DNA of 64,000 nucleotides from Neobacillus pocheonensis (GCA_023702235.1 JAMQCR010000002.1:682001-746000), one strand, 5' to 3'. Numbered from the stretch's first letter, positions 1 to 8,068 are shown. A program made the numbers and translations. Notes: a model not told the origin generated them from the sequence alone.

Positions 1-1218
1 TGCAATGAGGTAATTACTATCGAGTACTTGAGTTCTAAAAAATATGTGGCAGGTAATAGGATAGAAACTTTACTTTTAAATACCCCTCAAAATAAAAGAA
101 TGAACATCTTAGATGTGTTTTTTAATGCAAATATAAAAATTAATGTACATCCAGGAAATATAATAAAAAGTATAGAGGATTTAGAACAGCTAGAAAATAA
201 TATATTACCTTTAGAATTTTTTAATAAAAGCTATTGGTTATACTATATATATAGAGAATGTAGTTTTTCTACTACTAATGGTGACCTGTTAAAAAAGATA
301 TATGATTATTTCAATCAACCTGAAGGAGAAGTTGTAGGTTATTCTAGAGACATCTCTTTTTTAGAATCATTTATAGGTATAGATGATAATGTATTTATTA
401 ATGTTATAAACAGTCTGTTAAAACAAGAGGATATAGTAGTCCTTAGAGGTTTAGAACATTTTTTAAATAGTTTTATCGATAACGAAAAATATATTGCCTC
501 TTACTTGAAGAACGATGTAGATTTATTGAAAAATATATATCTAAGATTTTTAAAAATAAAACAATATTTTGATTATGATTCTGGTATCTTAAAAGTATTA
601 ACAAGATGGAATCCAAATATTTTAAAAGAAATTTTAGAAGATATTTTTGAAAATGAAACAACAACACATAAGTTCAAGGAAGATATAGATCTACAATTTA
701 TATGGGAAGAAGAAAATTGGCGTGAGCTATCAGAATCTATAAGTGAACTAATTGTAAAATATATAAAAGCTCCTAATAAATATTTTGCAACAATGGATTT
801 ATTAGAGAAGATACTCCATTTGGGCACTAAGAGATCTAATGAATTTAGTTATAGGCTTTTTGAATGGATTGATTCAAAAATTACATTATGGGCAGAAGAT
901 GAGGAATTAATAAAAGTCTTATTTGAATGTTTATCAAATTTTAACGATGATCAGCAGATTGAATGGATATTAAAATTGATACAAATAAAATCAGAATTTG
1001 ACTTTTTTACAAAGATTCCTTTTTTTTCGCATATCTTCTCATGGAGTGGAAGTGAAATACCAAGTTTAAAAGGTAGACAGTTATTTTATAAACAACTCGA
1101 AAATAGAATAGAAGGGATCCAATTTCTAGAACATAAACATTGGCTACAGAAAAAAATGGATTCAATTGAACATCGGATCAGAGAGGTTAAAATTAAAGAG
1201 TTAATTGAAGACATATAA
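1..1218 (+). CDS. C-terminal part of a large helical protein, cut by the left window edge
   Basis: The frame is open from base 1, and the first possible start (TTG at 28) lacks a ribosome binding site, so I read this as the 3' end of a longer gene. About 405 residues are visible. They are AT-rich, rich in Lys/Ile/Glu and look all-helical, with a conserved-looking tail containing FSWSGSE near residue 346 and a charged final helix. There is no visible NTP-binding motif; an effector or ATPase domain would lie upstream. The composition, more AT-rich than most of the window, and the nearby Mrr-type nuclease suggest transferred DNA. A STAND-type or other defence ATPase sensor region is a guess from architecture only; the family is not recognised. 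Confidence 0.6.
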   Translation, partial: CNEVITIEYLSSKKYVAGNRIETLLLNTPQNKRMNILDVFFNANIKINVHPGNIIKSIEDLEQLENNILPLEFFNKSYWLYYIYRECSFSTTNGDLLKKIYDYFNQPEGEVVGYSRDISFLESFIGIDDNVFINVINSLLKQEDIVVLRGLEHFLNSFIDNEKYIASYLKNDVDLLKNIYLRFLKIKQYFDYDSGILKVLTRWNPNILKEILEDIFENETTTHKFKEDIDLQFIWEEENWRELSESISELIVKYIKAPNKYFATMDLLEKILHLGTKRSNEFSYRLFEWIDSKITLWAEDEELIKVLFECLSNFNDDQQIEWILKLIQIKSEFDFFTKIPFFSHIFSWSGSEIPSLKGRQLFYKQLENRIEGIQFLEHKHWLQKKMDSIEHRIREVKIKELIEDI

Positions 1219-1512
1219 ATATTTGTTTTAATCAAATTTTATTATAAAAATAAATTTCATCTTAGAGTAGAAGCGGGTCATTTTAATCAATCTTTACTTA
1301 AAATGACTTGCTTAACTTTCTTTAAAAAAGTTGCTCCAATATGGGTTTATAACGATATGTTGCTAATTTACTTATTAGTGAATATTCCTCATTCTTTGAC
1401 GTTAAAAATATTATCATTTATGGACCAACCCTAAATCAAAAGTGCCGGTAAAAAACCTAACGGGTTCGCTTTTGGGGTGCAAAAGTAAAAGTCAGTTTAT
1501 AAATGGTACTAA

Positions 1513-1545
1513 AAAAAGGAAGGTTATATTCAGCCTTCCTTTTTA
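1513..1545 (+). terminator. Rho-independent terminator hairpin
   Basis: AAGGAAGG (1516-1523) pairs with CCTTCCTT (1534-1541), followed by T residues. The A-run before it could make it bidirectional. Confidence 0.6.
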
Positions 1546-1812
1546 TTGTTTTATCGTTTTGGCACATCAAATGGTATAAGTTTAATAATTCTTTTGTATG
1601 CTCTGGTAACCTTCCAGTTTGATTTTTCCACTTAATTTGGCTTTGGTAGGAATAAATTCAATGTACTATTCTCCTACTGAAATAACAACTATATTGGTAC
1701 TCATTTTGGTAAGGGTAATATACTCTTCATAAATTATTTCCAGTTCAGAAACACTATACATATCCCTGCCAAAATCGAAGTCATTTTACAAATAGTCCTT
1801 TAATACCAAGAA

Positions 1813-1853
1813 AAGAGGCGTGTCGAACAGTTGCCAGTTCGCACGCCTTTTAG
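1813..1853 (+). terminator. Strong terminator-like hairpin
   Basis: GGCGTG-T-CGAAC pairs with GTTCG-CACGCC (a one-base bulge) and runs into TTTT. It lies inside the MITE-like unit. Confidence 0.65.
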
Positions 1854-2241
1854 TGTTTTATTTTGTTTTTGCACCTTAAAACCGAACCCGTTAGTAAAAA
1901 ACCCGACGCTTTTTTCTTTGAATATCTCAGAAAGGGGGGGGAGTTTTTATTGATCAACATACTATTCGTATAATATGAATTTTACGAATTACAGGAAATG
2001 ATCATGCTGCAATCGTTATATCATTCATACAGAAGTTTACGAAACACTTTGAACTGATGACGGTTACCAAAATGTTAATTACAAATAAAATCGTTACATT
2101 TACAAAAAAAAGATGTTTAAAAATTCTAGTTATTAAATTTCATTAAAGGGCATATTTGGAGCTACAGGGATTCAGAAGGAATTTAGAGAGTAATACAGAA
2201 TAGATAGGTTATTAAATTGTATAAATAAAGAGGGTGCTACA

Positions 2242-3030
2242 ATGGGTTCAAAAAAGAAATGCTCCAGGCATAAAGAAACCAAAATAGAGACTCTTTTAAC
2301 AATTGAAAATAAAACTTATATCAGTAACTATTGTTTTTCTTGTTGGGTAGACCAAGAATTTAAAAAAGAAATGAAAAAATTTGAAAAACGACTAAAAGGA
2401 TCCAATTTAATGTGGATAAGAAATTTATTTTCACTTGATAAACCGAATTTTTACGAATTTGAAGAATTATATAGAGATCGCGCCAATAGTGAAAAGAAAA
2501 ATGCAAAGAAATACAAAGCGGAACTTCGCCAAAAATATTACAAAAAATATCCTCCTACCGATTTAAATGAAATTCTTAAATTAAATAGGGTAGAATTTGA
2601 GAATTATATAGAAGCTCTTTTTCAAAAACAGGGATTTAATGTAACTAAATCTCCTGAAGATGAGAATGTTGGAATAGATTTAGTGATTGCAAAAAAGATA
2701 AAAAGCCAAATAACAAGAACCGCAGTCCAATGTAAACAACATAAAAAAACAGTGGGTGTTTCGGCTATACAAGAAATTTTTAATGGCCAACATATTTGTA
2801 AATACAGTAAATCGATGATCATAACCACTTCAAAATTTACAACTTCAGCTATTAAAAAAGCAGATGATTTAGGAGTGCAATTATGGGATAAAACTAAATT
2901 AATGGAAGAAATTAGTAGAACAGTAAAAACAGATAATAACAATACTTTATCTTGGGATGAATTTCTTGCTCCACATTTAGTAGAAGATAAATTTCCTAAT
3001 AAAAAAAGAACTTATAAAAAATCTTTTTAA
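2242..3030 (+). CDS. Mrr-type restriction endonuclease family protein
   Basis: 262 residues. Residues about 114-222 match the Mrr_cat/restriction endonuclease fold (PF04471): an FENYIEALF opening helix, the catalytic acid in VGIDLVI (D146), then the Q-x-K centre as QCK (163-165), an IITTSKFT strand and the closing LWDK strand. The N-terminus has a small zinc-binding look (C7, H10, C31, C34) and a basic linker, possibly for DNA recognition. Mrr-family enzymes usually cut modified or foreign DNA. No methyltransferase partner is adjacent, which fits a stand-alone type IV-like nuclease, but relaxed-specificity or repair roles are also known in the family. The ATG follows a modest AGAGGG ribosome binding site. 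Confidence 0.8.
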   Translation: MGSKKKCSRHKETKIETLLTIENKTYISNYCFSCWVDQEFKKEMKKFEKRLKGSNLMWIRNLFSLDKPNFYEFEELYRDRANSEKKNAKKYKAELRQKYYKKYPPTDLNEILKLNRVEFENYIEALFQKQGFNVTKSPEDENVGIDLVIAKKIKSQITRTAVQCKQHKKTVGVSAIQEIFNGQHICKYSKSMIITTSKFTTSAIKKADDLGVQLWDKTKLMEEISRTVKTDNNNTLSWDEFLAPHLVEDKFPNKKRTYKKSF

Positions 3031-3571
3031 ATGTTATTTATCTTGTTATTTAATCATTTACACATGGAATTAACAGGAATTCAGATGAAATTTCTTTACC
3101 TTCTTATTTTGTCGTCAAGACTAAGAAACATTGATAGACTTCATAACTGATCTATTGTTGCCTTGAAGGCACTTTTTTAAGGCTAGGTAATCCCATTTTA
3201 CATACAAATGGTTTTTGAACTCCGTTTCCTGCCCGTAATACGTTAATAGCATGGTATAGTTTTTTCTATCGTGTAAGGAGCTATTTCTTTATCTAGATTT
3301 TATATAATTTGGAAATAAACAGGTATATTAGTGATATATGTTATAAAAAGAATCATAAGAAAAAATCATCATTCATTGAACAAGCATTAGAATATCTGGA
3401 AACACCACTTCCGGATTTTCCCCCTATAGACTGTACCCATTCCGGGAGCACATCAAAAACCCCTATCCATCTCCAGGATAGGGGTTTTTGATGTGCTCAT
3501 CTGACAAATCTAAGCATCCCAAAGGGCGGTGTCTTCATTTATCCCAATAATTATTAGTTTTGAATTGTTAT
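3031..3571. other. Gene-poor stretch with terminator and a long hairpin
   Basis: After the nuclease gene there is a short GCCTT/AAGGC hairpin with a T-run near 3160-3180 that may end its transcript. The rest shows no supported gene; a short frame at 3309-3491 only runs into the perfect hairpin at 3446-3498. Confidence 0.5.
3446..3498. terminator. Perfect 23-bp inverted repeat, probably a bidirectional terminator
   Basis: The arms 3446-3468 and 3476-3498 are perfectly complementary with a 7-base loop. Each arm carries an A5/T5 run beside CCCC/GGGG, so a shorter hairpin with a T-run can form in either direction. It lies between the nuclease gene and the convergent small minus-strand gene. Confidence 0.7.
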
Positions 3572-3667
3572 TTATTTTTTTGGCATTCCATTCTTGTCCC
3601 ATTTTTCATTGCACTCTTTTGCAATCTTTTTCGCATCATCAGTAGATAATTTAATTTTAAAAGCCAT
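3572..3667 (-). CDS. Small hypothetical protein, 31 aa
   Basis: The frame could extend upstream, but the ATG at 3667 is preceded by AAAGGAGA at good spacing and I take this as the start. The product is a short, highly charged peptide (MAFKIKLSTDDAKK...) with no membrane segment and no recognised family. It is oriented against the long hairpin at 3446-3498, which would terminate it. Its promoter region runs toward the divergent gene at 3821. Confidence 0.4.
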   Translation of the reverse strand: MAFKIKLSTDDAKKIAKECNEKWDKNGMPKK

Positions 3668-3820
3668 GGATATTTCTCCTTTTTGACACTCAGTATGTCC
3701 ATCTTTGAAAAATTTTATACAGAACAGACATACCCCTCTCTCACCCTTCATATGTTGTATTAAATCAGGACATTGGGATTGAGTCCCAGACTTAATTTTT
3801 GATTTTGGAGGTCGAGAGAG

Positions 3821-4468
3821 GTGAAAAAGACTGAAGAGGGAACCCAAAGAAAGAAGCGAAGTGATGCAAAGAAAGAAGTGAAACCGACAATCGAGCTTCG
3901 TCTGTATGATCACATCATTCGGATTGCAGATATCACTGGCAATCCGATCAAAGATGTCGGTGAAACTTTTTGCAAGAATGGAATGTATTCTAGAAAAGTA
4001 ATTGAAATTTTAGCACCAAAATTTCGACGTGATTATATATTTCATAATACTTTCTTCAGAGGCAATCCAGATTTGATGTCGGAACGGACAAGAAAGAAGC
4101 AAAAGGATTTGAGAACCACTCGGATTAAAATGACCTTTCGGCAGGAAATCTTTGATGATTTAGCTGACATTGCCCATGCTTTGGATGTGACTCCATTTAC
4201 GGCTGCCGGTATGCTGCTAAGAGAATCCATCATGAATACGGACATCACCAATGAATACTTAAGCAAGTACCTTGAAGATGTATTGGATGATGATCGTAAA
4301 GATCAGCTTTGGTTGGTGCTGGACTTTATCCGTAGACAGAATTCAGATGAAGAACCCATTACGCTGGCGCAAATGATGAATTACATAATGGACAATTTCA
4401 TGAATAAATCCCGTAATCTTAAACGGGCTGTTGTAGATTGGCTCGATCAAGTGACCGAGAACGAATAA
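3821..4468 (+). CDS. Hypothetical protein with two ribbon-helix-helix-like segments
   Basis: 215 residues from GTG, with GGAGGT upstream. Two related segments can be seen: one near residues 22-65 (IELRLYDHIIRIAD...) and one near 100-140 (RIKMTFRQEIFDDLAD...), each a short strand followed by two helices as in RHH DNA-binding folds. The N-terminus is strongly basic and the C-terminus acidic/helical. No family is recognised. Nearby relics (ArdC, zinc-ribbon protein) suggest it belongs to a plasmid or integrative conjugative element, where it could be an auxiliary relaxosome or copy-control protein; this is inference. Confidence 0.55.
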   Translation: MKKTEEGTQRKKRSDAKKEVKPTIELRLYDHIIRIADITGNPIKDVGETFCKNGMYSRKVIEILAPKFRRDYIFHNTFFRGNPDLMSERTRKKQKDLRTTRIKMTFRQEIFDDLADIAHALDVTPFTAAGMLLRESIMNTDITNEYLSKYLEDVLDDDRKDQLWLVLDFIRRQNSDEEPITLAQMMNYIMDNFMNKSRNLKRAVVDWLDQVTENE

Positions 4469-4535
4469 TGCTCACTTCTTTTTGATATCCAATAAGTTTG
4501 CCTAAAAGGAAATAATACTAATGCAATAAAAAAAA

Positions 4536-4589
4536 TTTGATTCATCATCACTTTTTGTGTATTTTCACAAAAAGTGATGATGAATCAAA
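4536..4589. repeat. Perfect 24-bp inverted repeat, hairpin
   Basis: The arms 4536-4559 and 4566-4589 are perfectly complementary with a 6-base loop. It lies about 70 bp after the RHH-like gene. There is an A-run before it and only a short T/A mix after it, so it could be a terminator read on the minus strand or a structural site of the lost mobile element. Confidence 0.6.
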
Positions 4590-4616
4590 ATCTTTAAAAA
4601 ACATTTATTTTAGTAG

Positions 4617-4817
4617 CAAACAAGAAGCCATCGATTCCAGAAAATCGGCGGGGATATCTATCAATTTGAGGACTATATGTATCGATTTATGCACGACGAT
4701 TGGAAGATGTTTCCAGGCTGCGGGCGATTCCCAGTATTAAATAAAGATGACATCCGTGTAAAAATGGTACCATTAAAAAGTATCAACAAAATTAATGCGG
4801 GGATTGGGGTTTTTTGA
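4617..4817 (+). pseudogene. Short coding remnant of an unrecognised protein
   Basis: One frame without a start encodes about 66 codons ending in TGA at 4815-4817, with a protein-like run around RFQKIGGDIYQFEDYMY and later a hydrophilic FPVLNKDDIRVKM segment. It looks like the tail of a globular protein whose 5' part has been lost. It may be another relic of the conjugative element, but I do not recognise the family. Confidence 0.35.
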
Positions 4818-5141
4818 ATAGGAGTGCTCCTGCCTGTCACCACCCGAAAACGTATGTAAAAAAATACCTATCGTTATTTTGGAAATCCTTAAAAAAGCCG
4901 AACTTTCTTTATTCAAAATGTTCGGCTTTGCTTATTTAGATTTGGGTAAGGGTGGTTTGGTAGCTATAAGTCGTTGTTTAAATTTGTCCCCAAAATTATC
5001 CTTGAATACACCTTTATTCTAGGCTACAAATGAATTTTAAAACAGACTACTAACGAAATTTGGAGAAAACAAGAGAAATCGAGAGATTTTCCTTTCTATA
5101 TAGAGGTGGTTTACTCTAATAAACCAAGTGAATAATTTGTA
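4818..5141. other. Intergenic stretch with a terminator hairpin
   Basis: AAGCCGAAC (4895-4903) pairs with GTTCGGCTT (4920-4928) across a 16-base loop. A CTGTCACCACCCG segment at 4834-4846 recurs inverted at 5646-5658, so this stretch and the next gene fragment may sit between ends of an old insertion. No gene is seen. Confidence 0.45.
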
Positions 5142-5525
5142 TTGGATCATAAAAAACAGCCATGGACGGAAATGCCATTATGGATTCTTGAACACTTCTC
5201 GTTAGAAGGAGAAACAGAACTGTGGAAAGGATCATTTTGCATCAGCATAGAAAAGACCGTTGATGCAGGACTTTCCTTCCGCCCTCTTAAAGATACTATT
5301 TATGATGTATACAATGGGAGAAAGCGAGACAGGATACAGAACGAAAAGCGGGGATGTCATGAAAAAAGAGAGCAGGATCTACTAGAGACTTGGTTCAAAA
5401 GAGAAAAAGGAGACATTGTGATAGGATTATTACCCTATGTCTATCAAGCCAAGGAAAAATTATATCCTAAAAAATTGATTCTTCTAAATTATGATCTTCA
5501 ACAATCGGGCGCGATTGTTGAATAA
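5142..5525 (+). pseudogene. 3' fragment of an NAD-dependent epimerase/dehydratase-like gene
   Basis: The readable part (MPLWILEHFSLEGE..., then SIEKTVDAGLSFRPLKDTI) matches the C-terminal region of extended-SDR NAD-dependent epimerase/dehydratase proteins, where such a LWI...GLSFRPL block follows the Rossmann domain. The whole NAD-binding domain is missing. After YNGRKRDRIQ the frame looks shifted, although EQDLLETWFKREK still resembles the normal tail. The last residues read into a dispersed GGGCGC repeat. No function is expected. Confidence 0.6.
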
Positions 5526-5526
5526 A
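5491..5526 (+). repeat. Dispersed GGGCGC-core repeat, copy 1
   Basis: TTCAACAATCG-GGCG-CGATTGTTGAA: 11-bp arms around a GGCG loop. This is the cleanest copy of a family found in at least a dozen gaps of this window, oriented as AATGATCTTCAACAATCGGGCGC. Confidence 0.75.
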
Positions 5527-5730
5527 ACTTAGATTTTTAAACGATTTTATTGGGTTAAAGCATCCTTTATAAAAAATATAACAACTTTATTTTACCCCCT
5601 TCTAAAACAGGATGGGGGTATGTGTGTTTGAAGTATTCCTTATTGCGGGTGGTGACAGCTTCGCTGGTACTACCCCAATAAGGGGTTTGTATATATTTAA
5701 GTTAACTATTTCTTCATTAAAAAATGATAA

Positions 5731-5775
5731 TTGACAGTTTAAATTAAATTGTTTAATATTTAATTGTACACAATT
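5731..5775 (+). promoter_or_regulatory. ohrR-ohr promoter with overlapping OhrR-type operator
   Basis: TTGACA (5731-5736), a 17-bp spacer and TAATAT (5754-5759) form a near-consensus SigA promoter. Directly downstream lies the palindrome AATTGT-AC-ACAATT (5762-5775), close to the TACAATT-type operators known for Bacillus OhrR. Repressor bound here would block the promoter, giving autoregulation and peroxide induction. Confidence 0.75.
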
Positions 5776-5816
5776 TAATTTTAGAAAATTTAAATATATA
5801 AAGGAAGGTTAATAAT

Positions 5817-6269
5817 TTGGATCTTAATGATAACTTAAAGCTTGAAAATCAACTTTGTTTCGCTATCTATGCTTGTTCCCGTGAAATTACTCGTCTATAC
5901 CGAACTGTCCTTGAGAAATACGATATCACGTATCCCCAGTATCTGACGTTACTTGTACTTTGGGAGCATGATAGGCTTACAGTAAAGGAACTTGGAGAAT
6001 TGCTATATCTTGATAGTGGTACATTGACTCCGATGTTAAAACGTATGGAAGCAATGGACTTAATCAAGCGTGTAAGGGCAATGGATGATGAACGGAAGGT
6101 ATGGATTGAGTTAACAGAGAAAGCAAATGATCTGAAGAAAGAAGCGGTATGTATACCACAACTGTGTTTCCCTCATTTTGGTCTGACACAGAAGCAGTAT
6201 TTGGATTTATTGGCACAAATGAAACAAATATTAGAAAACTTACAAAAAAAAACGAGGAATGTAAAATGA
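5817..6269 (+). CDS. ohrR: Organic peroxide sensor/repressor OhrR (MarR family)
   Basis: 150 residues from TTG at 5817, set by AAGGAAGG nine bases upstream. The winged-helix core (residues about 55-100: LTVKELGELLYLDSGTLTP...) is typical of OhrR. The N-terminal LENQLCF motif holds the peroxide-sensing cysteine (C14, equivalent to Cys15 of B. subtilis OhrR), and a second cysteine, C20, lies nearby. Oxidation of the first cysteine by organic hydroperoxides releases the DNA and derepresses ohr. It overlaps the next gene by four bases (ATGA), so the two are co-transcribed. The region around residues 112-122 (VCIPQLCFPHF) differs from the usual sequence. Confidence 0.92.
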   Translation: MDLNDNLKLENQLCFAIYACSREITRLYRTVLEKYDITYPQYLTLLVLWEHDRLTVKELGELLYLDSGTLTPMLKRMEAMDLIKRVRAMDDERKVWIELTEKANDLKKEAVCIPQLCFPHFGLTQKQYLDLLAQMKQILENLQKKTRNVK

Positions 6270-6688
6270 CAGTTTTATACACAGCAAGTGCAACAGCGGT
6301 AGGCGGCAGACATGGACGAGTGGTTTCTTCTGACAACGTATTAGATCTAGATCTAAAAACACCGAAAGAACTTGGAGGTTCAGGGGGATATGGGACGAAT
6401 CCAGAACAATTATTCGCAGCTGGTTACTCTGCTTGCTTTGACTCGGCATTAAACCTTGTGATTCGTACAAAAAGGGTAAAAGGTGTAACGGCAACAGCAG
6501 TAACTGCAAATGTTTCCATTTTAAAAAATGAAGTAGACAACGGATTTAAACTTGCAGTTGAACTAGAAGTAGAAATAGAAGGTGTAGATAAAGAAACAGG
6601 AAAGGAGCTTGTAGAAGCAGCCCATCAAGTATGTCCATATTCTAATTCGACAAGAGGAAACATTGAGGTAACTTTAAAGGTTGTATAA
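6266..6688 (+). CDS. ohr: Organic hydroperoxide reductase Ohr
   Basis: 140 residues, the usual length for Ohr. The OsmC/Ohr fold is complete, with both catalytic cysteines: C57 in GYSACFDSAL and C123 in HQVCPYSNSTRGN, plus R15/R18 near the active site. The enzyme reduces organic hydroperoxides in the cytoplasm using a dithiol reductant (lipoyl proteins in characterised members). ATG at 6266 overlaps the ohrR stop, and a longer in-frame extension upstream lies inside ohrR, so it was not used. It is controlled by OhrR from the shared promoter. Confidence 0.95.
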   Translation: MTVLYTASATAVGGRHGRVVSSDNVLDLDLKTPKELGGSGGYGTNPEQLFAAGYSACFDSALNLVIRTKRVKGVTATAVTANVSILKNEVDNGFKLAVELEVEIEGVDKETGKELVEAAHQVCPYSNSTRGNIEVTLKVV

Positions 6689-6944
6689 TTGCAAGAGACA
6701 TGCAGGATGAAGAAAAAAATTGAATGTTAGCCAATGTTAGTTAAAGTACTTAAGTAGTAAGCAGTAACGCTCCTTCTTTTCGCAGTCTCTAAAGATGAGC
6801 TTATAGACCGTAAGAGATACTTTACTAGCAATAAATGAGACTGGAGTATTTAAAGAACAAATGGATTTATCTGTTAAGCTTGGTATTAAAACAGGTTGAT
6901 GGTGTTTTGTTTATTCAATTATAGGGCGCGATTGTGGAGTAACA
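6689..6944. other. Gene-free gap downstream of ohr
   Basis: No reading frame with support. It ends in a GGGCGC-core dispersed repeat (6923-6940) joined to the terminator at 6945-6988. Confidence 0.5.
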
Positions 6945-6988
6945 AAAAGCCTAATTTCTCGAATTCAATACTGAGAAATTGGGCTTTT
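6945..6988 (+). terminator. Terminator hairpin of the dispersed repeat type
   Basis: AAAAGCCTAATTTCTC (6945-6960) pairs with GAGAAATTGGGCTTTT (6973-6988) with one G-T pair. Both flanks carry A/T runs, so it can work in both directions. It sits 20 bp after a GGGCGC core, the same arrangement as near 36.5 kb and 55.2 kb. Confidence 0.75.
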
Positions 6989-7159
6989 AAATATTGGCAT
7001 TTTCACCCCACAGATAATTTCATAAAATTCTTCATATTTTTGTTCATCCAAAACCGGTTTTTCGGCTTTATCTAAACTTTCATTGTATTCCCTAAGTATT
7101 TTTACATGTTCCAGTAACATCATTGAAACCCATTTAATACGGCATCTGTCACGAATCAC
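6965..7159 (-). pseudogene. YolD-like protein, main body of a broken gene
   Basis: The product (IRDRCRIKWVSMMLLEHV..., then EKPVLDEQKYEEF) matches the YolD-like family (PF08863), small proteins usually paired with Y-family DNA polymerases (UvrX/YqjW) in SOS-regulated operons. A GTG at 7159 opens the frame but has no good ribosome binding site. A second, cleaner YolD start with a strong ribosome binding site and LexA box lies 125 bp upstream (7228-7284), so this is probably a rearranged gene. The family is not enzymatic by itself. The C-terminus reads into the terminator. Confidence 0.6.
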
Positions 7160-7227
7160 CTCAAGACACCTACTTTTCCATTACATTTTGTGAGACATCA
7201 TAAAAAATCACTTGTCACTATTGAAAT

Positions 7228-7284
7228 TCAAATTAACTTCTTGACATTTAATATAAATTTCTTTTTTCCACGATCTCTAATCAT
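7228..7284 (-). pseudogene. Detached 5' end of a yolD-like gene
   Basis: ATG at 7284 follows a strong GGAGGAGGG ribosome binding site and encodes MIRDRGKKKF, the conserved YolD N-terminus, but stops after 18 codons. The body of a YolD protein resumes in the fragment ending at 7159. Duplication or insertion between the two pieces appears to have broken the gene. Confidence 0.55.
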
Positions 7285-7313
7285 TAAAAATTCCCTCCTC
7301 CTATTTATTATAG

Positions 7314-7325
7314 GAACATTAGTTC
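7314..7325 (-). promoter_or_regulatory. LexA (SOS) box upstream of the yolD remnant
   Basis: GAAC-ATTA-GTTC fits the Bacillus LexA/DinR core GAAC-N4-GTTC exactly. It lies about 30 bp upstream of the yolD start on the minus strand, in agreement with DNA-damage control of yolD/uvrX operons. Confidence 0.65.
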
Positions 7326-8068
7326 TTATTATTCAAGTGACATGTAACAAAAAATTTTAGGTTATGCCTACATTCCCTTTCTGTTATTTTCCAGTCATGC
7401 AGCCTTAAGGCTGCGATTTTTCTTCAGAAATAAGGACTTTATAATCTTAAGGTTAAAAGCATACAGAACGACTTTAGCGGCAGCACTACGGACTGATCAG
7501 AAAGGAAAGCATCTTTCTGTCATTCCGTACGTGTCGCTTCGGCATTAAATGGACCGATAACCACGGTCTGTACGGCTAACGCCTACATTCCGTAGGTTCC
7601 TGTTCCCTTTACGGCTTACGCCGCCATACCGAACGAGCCGAAAACCGGAAAATCAAAAGATTGAAAGAACAAAAGAATAAGAGACAAAAGGAGAGCAGCC
7701 GAAACGGCTGCTTTTATTGTTGATTTTTCCCTTTTGCCTTCCGAATCGTAAAACAACGCAAGGTTTCTAACCTTCCAGCCGGTAGGACACCCGAACCTTT
7801 CCGGCTAGAAGCTAAGAAAACTAGTCAATCGGTCAAGGGGCAAAAAACTTTTTTGCTTAAAGGCGCTATCGCAACAGCAAAAAACTTTTTGTGCGAAGAG
7901 CGCCCTTGACCCATTGCCTATGCGTGTTTTTCGTTCTACTTGCAAAAGGGGAAAAATCATCCCCCTTTGGGGAACTCACTCGCTTCGCAAGTCAAAGGGA
8001 AAAAGAAAATCTTTAAAACAAACTTCAAAAATCTAAAACCATTAGAAAATCAAAAGAGGAAAAGCAAA
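7326..8068. other. Structured, GC-richer non-coding region of a mobile-element relic
   Basis: No supported gene. The region is richer in GC and short inverted repeats than its surroundings. AGCAGCCG-AAA-CGGCTGCT at 7694-7712 followed by TTTT is a good terminator. Around 7770-7905 there are GCCGG motifs and a nested fold: TCAAGGG pairs with CCCTTGA, GGCGCT-TCGC pairs with GCGA-AGCGCC, and a GCAAAAAACTTTTT motif occurs twice. Such folds are seen at oriT or single-strand origins, and ArdC follows directly, but no nick site can be identified. Confidence 0.45.
7694..7716 (+). terminator. Rho-independent terminator
   Basis: An 8-bp GC-rich stem AGCAGCCG/CGGCTGCT with an AAA loop is followed by TTTTATTG. 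Confidence 0.7.

Larger units (their letters stand above)
1438..1914. repeat. MITE-like unit with about 50-bp imperfect terminal inverted repeats
   Basis: The left end (1438-1490) and right end (1861-1914) are inverted copies. CTAACGGGTTCG at 1457-1468 matches CGAACCCGTTAG at 1883-1894 exactly, GGTGCAAAA at 1476-1484 matches TTTTGCACC at 1867-1875, and the outermost AAAAGYGYCGG also pairs. The roughly 375 bp inside hold two hairpin terminators and no reading frame. This is the outline of a small non-autonomous element or an internally deleted insertion sequence; no target duplication was identified. Confidence 0.5.
1219..2241. other. Gene-free stretch with a MITE-like inverted-repeat unit
   Basis: No convincing gene is seen. 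Most of the stretch is AT-rich. It holds two terminator-like hairpins (near 1516-1541 and 1815-1850), which lie inside a pair of long imperfect inverted repeats described separately. Confidence 0.6.

Noticed and set aside
3309..3491. 60-codon plus-strand frame
   Set aside because: No ribosome binding site and its last third is one arm of the perfect hairpin.
4537..4740. 67-codon plus-strand frame
   Set aside because: It begins within the perfect 24-bp inverted repeat; a different frame over the same DNA is more protein-like.
4834..5658. An insertion sequence bounded by inverted CTGTCACCACCCG
   Set aside because: Only about 13 bp match at the two ends, there is no transposase remnant between them and no target duplication, so it is mentioned only as a short inverted match.
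6149..6265. Longer N-terminus for Ohr
   Set aside because: The extension lies inside ohrR and Ohr proteins start at MxVLYTA; the ATGA overlap at 6266 is the natural start.
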